Shown here: piece after piece, positions 61,542-64,000 of the stretch
How the letters are laid out: every line of letters begins with the position of its first letter
Position numbering within the stretch: the first letter of the stretch is position 1
DNA from: BOG-1112 sp964611335
GTDB taxonomy: Bacteria > Bdellovibrionota_B > Oligoflexia > Oligoflexales > Bog-1112
Direction: 5' to 3'
DNA: 64,000 nucleotides
Assembly: GCA_964611335.1 (NCBI GenBank)
Contig: CAZSXR010000003.1
Location: 372,001-436,000, forward strand
Notes under the pieces: generated by a model
What the model was told of the DNA's origin: nothing
Databases searched by the model: none
What the model saw: the letters and a program-made list of their open reading frames with translations, nothing else
Translations under genes and position numbers: made by a program

Positions 61542-64000
61542 ATGACGGGTACATACTTCACAGTAACAAATAGCAATCTTAATGACTTGAATATGAACCA
61601 AGCAGTGGAGTTTTTTAGAAAACTTCTACATGCTGAAGCGCGTCGTCTCAAGGTACCAGGTGCTCAGATCAATATTACAAGTAATATCAATGTTCCTGAT
61701 GGTGGAGTAGATGCTTCAGTGCAAGGTGCAATTGTACAAGATAGTTTGATTAGACTAGGTACAACGTACTACCAGATAAAAACAGGACCATATAAAGCTT
61801 GGAACAAAGGACCTGCAAAGCATTTGCTATTTGGTGATAAGTCTCCCTGTCTCGAGAATCTTGGAACAGCAATAGCTGAGTGTTTCAGAGTCAAAGGGAC
61901 TTATGTTGTAGTACTGTTTGGTTCCGATCCAACTGATTTACAAGAGAGTAAAATTAAATCTCTCCTAGTAAATTATCTTAATGAATGGTTTGAAAATCCC
62001 AAGATAGAAGTTTTTGGTCAAAATAAATTGATTAGTTTGCTTGAACCACACCTATCTCTGAAGCTAGAGCTAAATCGGCGAGGGACACAATGTACTACTT
62101 GGTCAGAATGGGTATCTCCAAAAGAGATGAGATTTAATCTTGTAAATGATGAAAAACAACAGAATCTTATTTTAGAAACTCAGATGAAGTTACTATCTGA
62201 ATCAGCAACTTGTCATATTAGAATTCTTGGGGATCCAGGGATAGGAAAGACGCGTAGTGTTTTAGAAGCTACTAATCACATCGATTTGAGAGATTCTGTA
62301 CTGTATTTCCAGACACCAGAACAATACATTGGAACAGAAGTAGCGATGATCATTAGACGAGATGATTCCGTTACGTCAGCTATTGTTATTGTTGATGAAT
62401 GCGATGAAGATGCTGCTGGAGCTATTTGGCGTGAAATTGAACCGCTTAGTCGAAAAGTGTCTCTTGTGACAATTTTTAATGACGGTATTCAAATACGTCC
62501 AGAGACAAGAATTGCAGAGCCACTCTCTGAAGAAAAAATAAAGCAAATCATAATGGGATATGGAGTCCCCGACATAGAAGCCACTGAATGGGCAAGACTT
62601 TGTGATGGTTCTCCGCGTGTTGCCCACGTGATTGGTTGGAACATAATAAACAATCCAAGCGAGCCATTGAAACCGACTCAGTATGGTGATTTGTGGAAAC
62701 GATTTGTTGCTTCAAGTACTGATACATCTTCTCTGACATACAAAGAAAATTATGCAGTGTTAGTTTATTGTTCCTTGTTTAGACGGTTTGGTTTTGAAGT
62801 TCCTGTTGAAAAGGAAGCTAAAACCATTTCTGAGATGGTCAGAGGATACGATGCAAACATTACTTGGCCCAAGTTCCAAGAAGTAGTCAAAAGACTAAAG
62901 GGAAGAAAGATACTTCAGGGTTCCAAAACATTGTATATAACGCCAAAAGCATTTCACATTTGGTTATGGATTAACTGGTGGGAGACATTTGGTACTGATT
63001 TCAATTACATTGAATGCTCTAAAAAGTGGGATGAAAAACTTGAAAAGTGGTTCATTGATATGCTGATTTATGCCGAAGAATCCCGAGCTGCTGAGAAAGT
63101 TGTTTCCACACTTCTTGATCCAAACGGCCCCTTCAAAGACGAGTCATTTTTTGAAGAGAGCTTTGACGGAAATTTTTTTTTATGTCTCTCAAAAGTCAAT
63201 CCCAAGAAAGCACTGATGAGACTCCAGTCGATTTTTGAAAGCAAGTCAAAGCAAGATCTTTTGAACCTTGGCAGCGGTAGGCAATACATTGTTTTGGCAC
63301 TTGAGAACATTGCTTTTAAAAAAGATCTGTTTTTAGATGCTGCAGAATTGTTGTTGAGGCTGGGGGAAGCCGAGAATTCTTCGTATAGTAACAATGCAAC
63401 TGGCACTTTTACTGGCTTATTTAAACCAGGATATGGTGTAGTGGCTTCAAGTGCATTACCACCATTAGAGCGTCTGCCGGTACTTAGAGAGAATATTAAA
63501 GGTAGATCTGAAGATGTCACGACCATAATAGTTAAAGCTTGTGATTCAGCATTAGAATCTCAGCACTTTAGTAAGGTGGGAGGAACTCCAAAGTCAGGCC
63601 TTCGAAATATTGATGAACCATGGGTTCCAAAAACATGGGGGGAACTCTTCTCTTATTACCGAGAAGTTTGGGATCTTTTAAAAGATTCCTTGCATTTCAT
63701 GACTGGGCAGAATCGACAAAAAGCTGTGGATATATTGTGTACACGTAGTCTCCAGCTTCTTCATTATAGTGCTCTTCATGAAGATATCTCTGAAAGACTT
63801 AGGAAGTTAGCTATCGAAGCACCGGAATCAAGACGTGATTTGGTAAGAAGTCTCAAATTTGAGCTGACATTTGGTAAGAAAAACAGTGATCCGAAAGTGA
63901 CTCAAAATCTGCAAGAACTCTTGAAAGAAGTACAGGGGGACTCAGTTGACGACGTTCTTCGACGCGTTGTTGGTATTCGTACTCCAGATTACCAAGAAGC
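61542..64000 (+). CDS. Large PD-(D/E)XK-like nuclease / P-loop (STAND-like) NTPase protein, partial
   Basis: The frame runs from ATG 61542 (GGGTAGG just ahead) without a stop to the window edge, at least 819 residues. N-terminal segment: NVPDGGVDASV (~residue 50) and YYQIKTG (~residue 78), fitting the D...(E/Q)xK core of a restriction-endonuclease-like fold. Then RILGDPGIGKTRSVLEATN (Walker A, ~residue 228) and AIVIVDECDEDAAGAI (Walker B, ~residue 281), and a long helical region afterwards. This layout, nuclease then NTPase then a long C-terminal sensor-like part, is that of STAND-type antiphage proteins such as Avs. I cannot confirm the subtype. The divergent DUF2779 gene supports a defence locus. 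Confidence 0.6.
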   Translation, partial: MTGTYFTVTNSNLNDLNMNQAVEFFRKLLHAEARRLKVPGAQINITSNINVPDGGVDASVQGAIVQDSLIRLGTTYYQIKTGPYKAWNKGPAKHLLFGDKSPCLENLGTAIAECFRVKGTYVVVLFGSDPTDLQESKIKSLLVNYLNEWFENPKIEVFGQNKLISLLEPHLSLKLELNRRGTQCTTWSEWVSPKEMRFNLVNDEKQQNLILETQMKLLSESATCHIRILGDPGIGKTRSVLEATNHIDLRDSVLYFQTPEQYIGTEVAMIIRRDDSVTSAIVIVDECDEDAAGAIWREIEPLSRKVSLVTIFNDGIQIRPETRIAEPLSEEKIKQIIMGYGVPDIEATEWARLCDGSPRVAHVIGWNIINNPSEPLKPTQYGDLWKRFVASSTDTSSLTYKENYAVLVYCSLFRRFGFEVPVEKEAKTISEMVRGYDANITWPKFQEVVKRLKGRKILQGSKTLYITPKAFHIWLWINWWETFGTDFNYIECSKKWDEKLEKWFIDMLIYAEESRAAEKVVSTLLDPNGPFKDESFFEESFDGNFFLCLSKVNPKKALMRLQSIFESKSKQDLLNLGSGRQYIVLALENIAFKKDLFLDAAELLLRLGEAENSSYSNNATGTFTGLFKPGYGVVASSALPPLERLPVLRENIKGRSEDVTTIIVKACDSALESQHFSKVGGTPKSGLRNIDEPWVPKTWGELFSYYREVWDLLKDSLHFMTGQNRQKAVDILCTRSLQLLHYSALHEDISERLRKLAIEAPESRRDLVRSLKFELTFGKKNSDPKVTQNLQELLKEVQGDSVDDVLRRVVGIRTPDYQE

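Noticed and set aside
1..64000. tRNA or rRNA genes
   Set aside because: I looked for T-loop-like GGTTCGA and acceptor pairs in the gaps and found none I could support.

Overview
The window is AT-rich bacterial DNA from a Gram-negative organism: it has outer-membrane porin-like, lipoprotein and Sec-secreted genes and ordinary Shine-Dalgarno starts. The lineage cannot be fixed from sequence alone. The class II ribonucleotide reductase, the many small lipoproteins, the Legionella-like acid phosphatases and the candidate secreted effectors would suit a host- or protist-associated proteobacterium or a member of the Bdellovibrionota/Oligoflexia. This is inference.

Layout. 1-12.5 kb: housekeeping and envelope genes (secreted TraB/TIKI-like protein, NAD(P)-binding reductase, DNA photolyase, a PstS-like/porin pair, a B12-dependent ribonucleotide reductase, a Cys-repeat lipoprotein, a methyltransferase). 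12.6-14.7 kb: a 5'-nucleotidase/UDP-sugar hydrolase lipoprotein. 14.7-28.9 kb: the main discovery candidate, a compact cluster with a sterol-desaturase-like hydroxylase divergent from a 3110-aa iterative PKS-NRPS (KS-AT-DH-KR-ACP-C-A-PCP-TE), two phytoene-desaturase-like FAD enzymes and a BCP peroxiredoxin, translationally coupled. This order and domain set match polycyclic tetramate macrolactam (PTM; HSAF/ikarugamycin/frontalamide type) clusters, and the adenylation-domain code read by eye (D-V-G-E-L-V-S-I-D-K) fits ornithine, the PTM amino acid.

29-33.4 kb holds candidate secreted effectors: a transglutaminase-like protein with NLS-like basic patches, a caspase-fold-like protein, and a fucosyltransferase-like lipoprotein split at a T8 tract. 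33.5-36.6 kb holds an MFS exporter, an IS982-like remnant, a GNAT and a frameshifted peptide deformylase. 36.8-41.8 kb is a glycine-betaine demethylation operon (Rieske oxygenase, sarcosine oxidase, dimethylglycine dehydrogenase) ending in a choline-dehydrogenase-like stub.

41.8-59.4 kb is a mosaic of accessory genes and gene debris: protease-SEL1, a broken toxin-like gene, ISL3 and serine-recombinase remnants, an LD-carboxypeptidase, kinases, acetyltransferases including an AAC(6')-type enzyme, an acyltransferase, a cobalamin adenosyltransferase and duplicated acid phosphatases. It is punctuated by a 104-bp repeat, always in the same orientation, that sits at or next to the broken ends of several genes. 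59.4-64 kb looks like a defence-type locus: a YgjP-like metallopeptidase fragment, a DUF2779 nuclease and, divergent from it, a large PD-(D/E)XK plus P-loop NTPase protein running off the window.

Several reading frames are broken by single-base shifts, many at homopolymers (T8 32661, A9 36557, A8 52361, A7/A8 in the 0.2-kb repeat). This means homopolymer assembly error, phase variation or ongoing decay; raw reads are needed to tell which.
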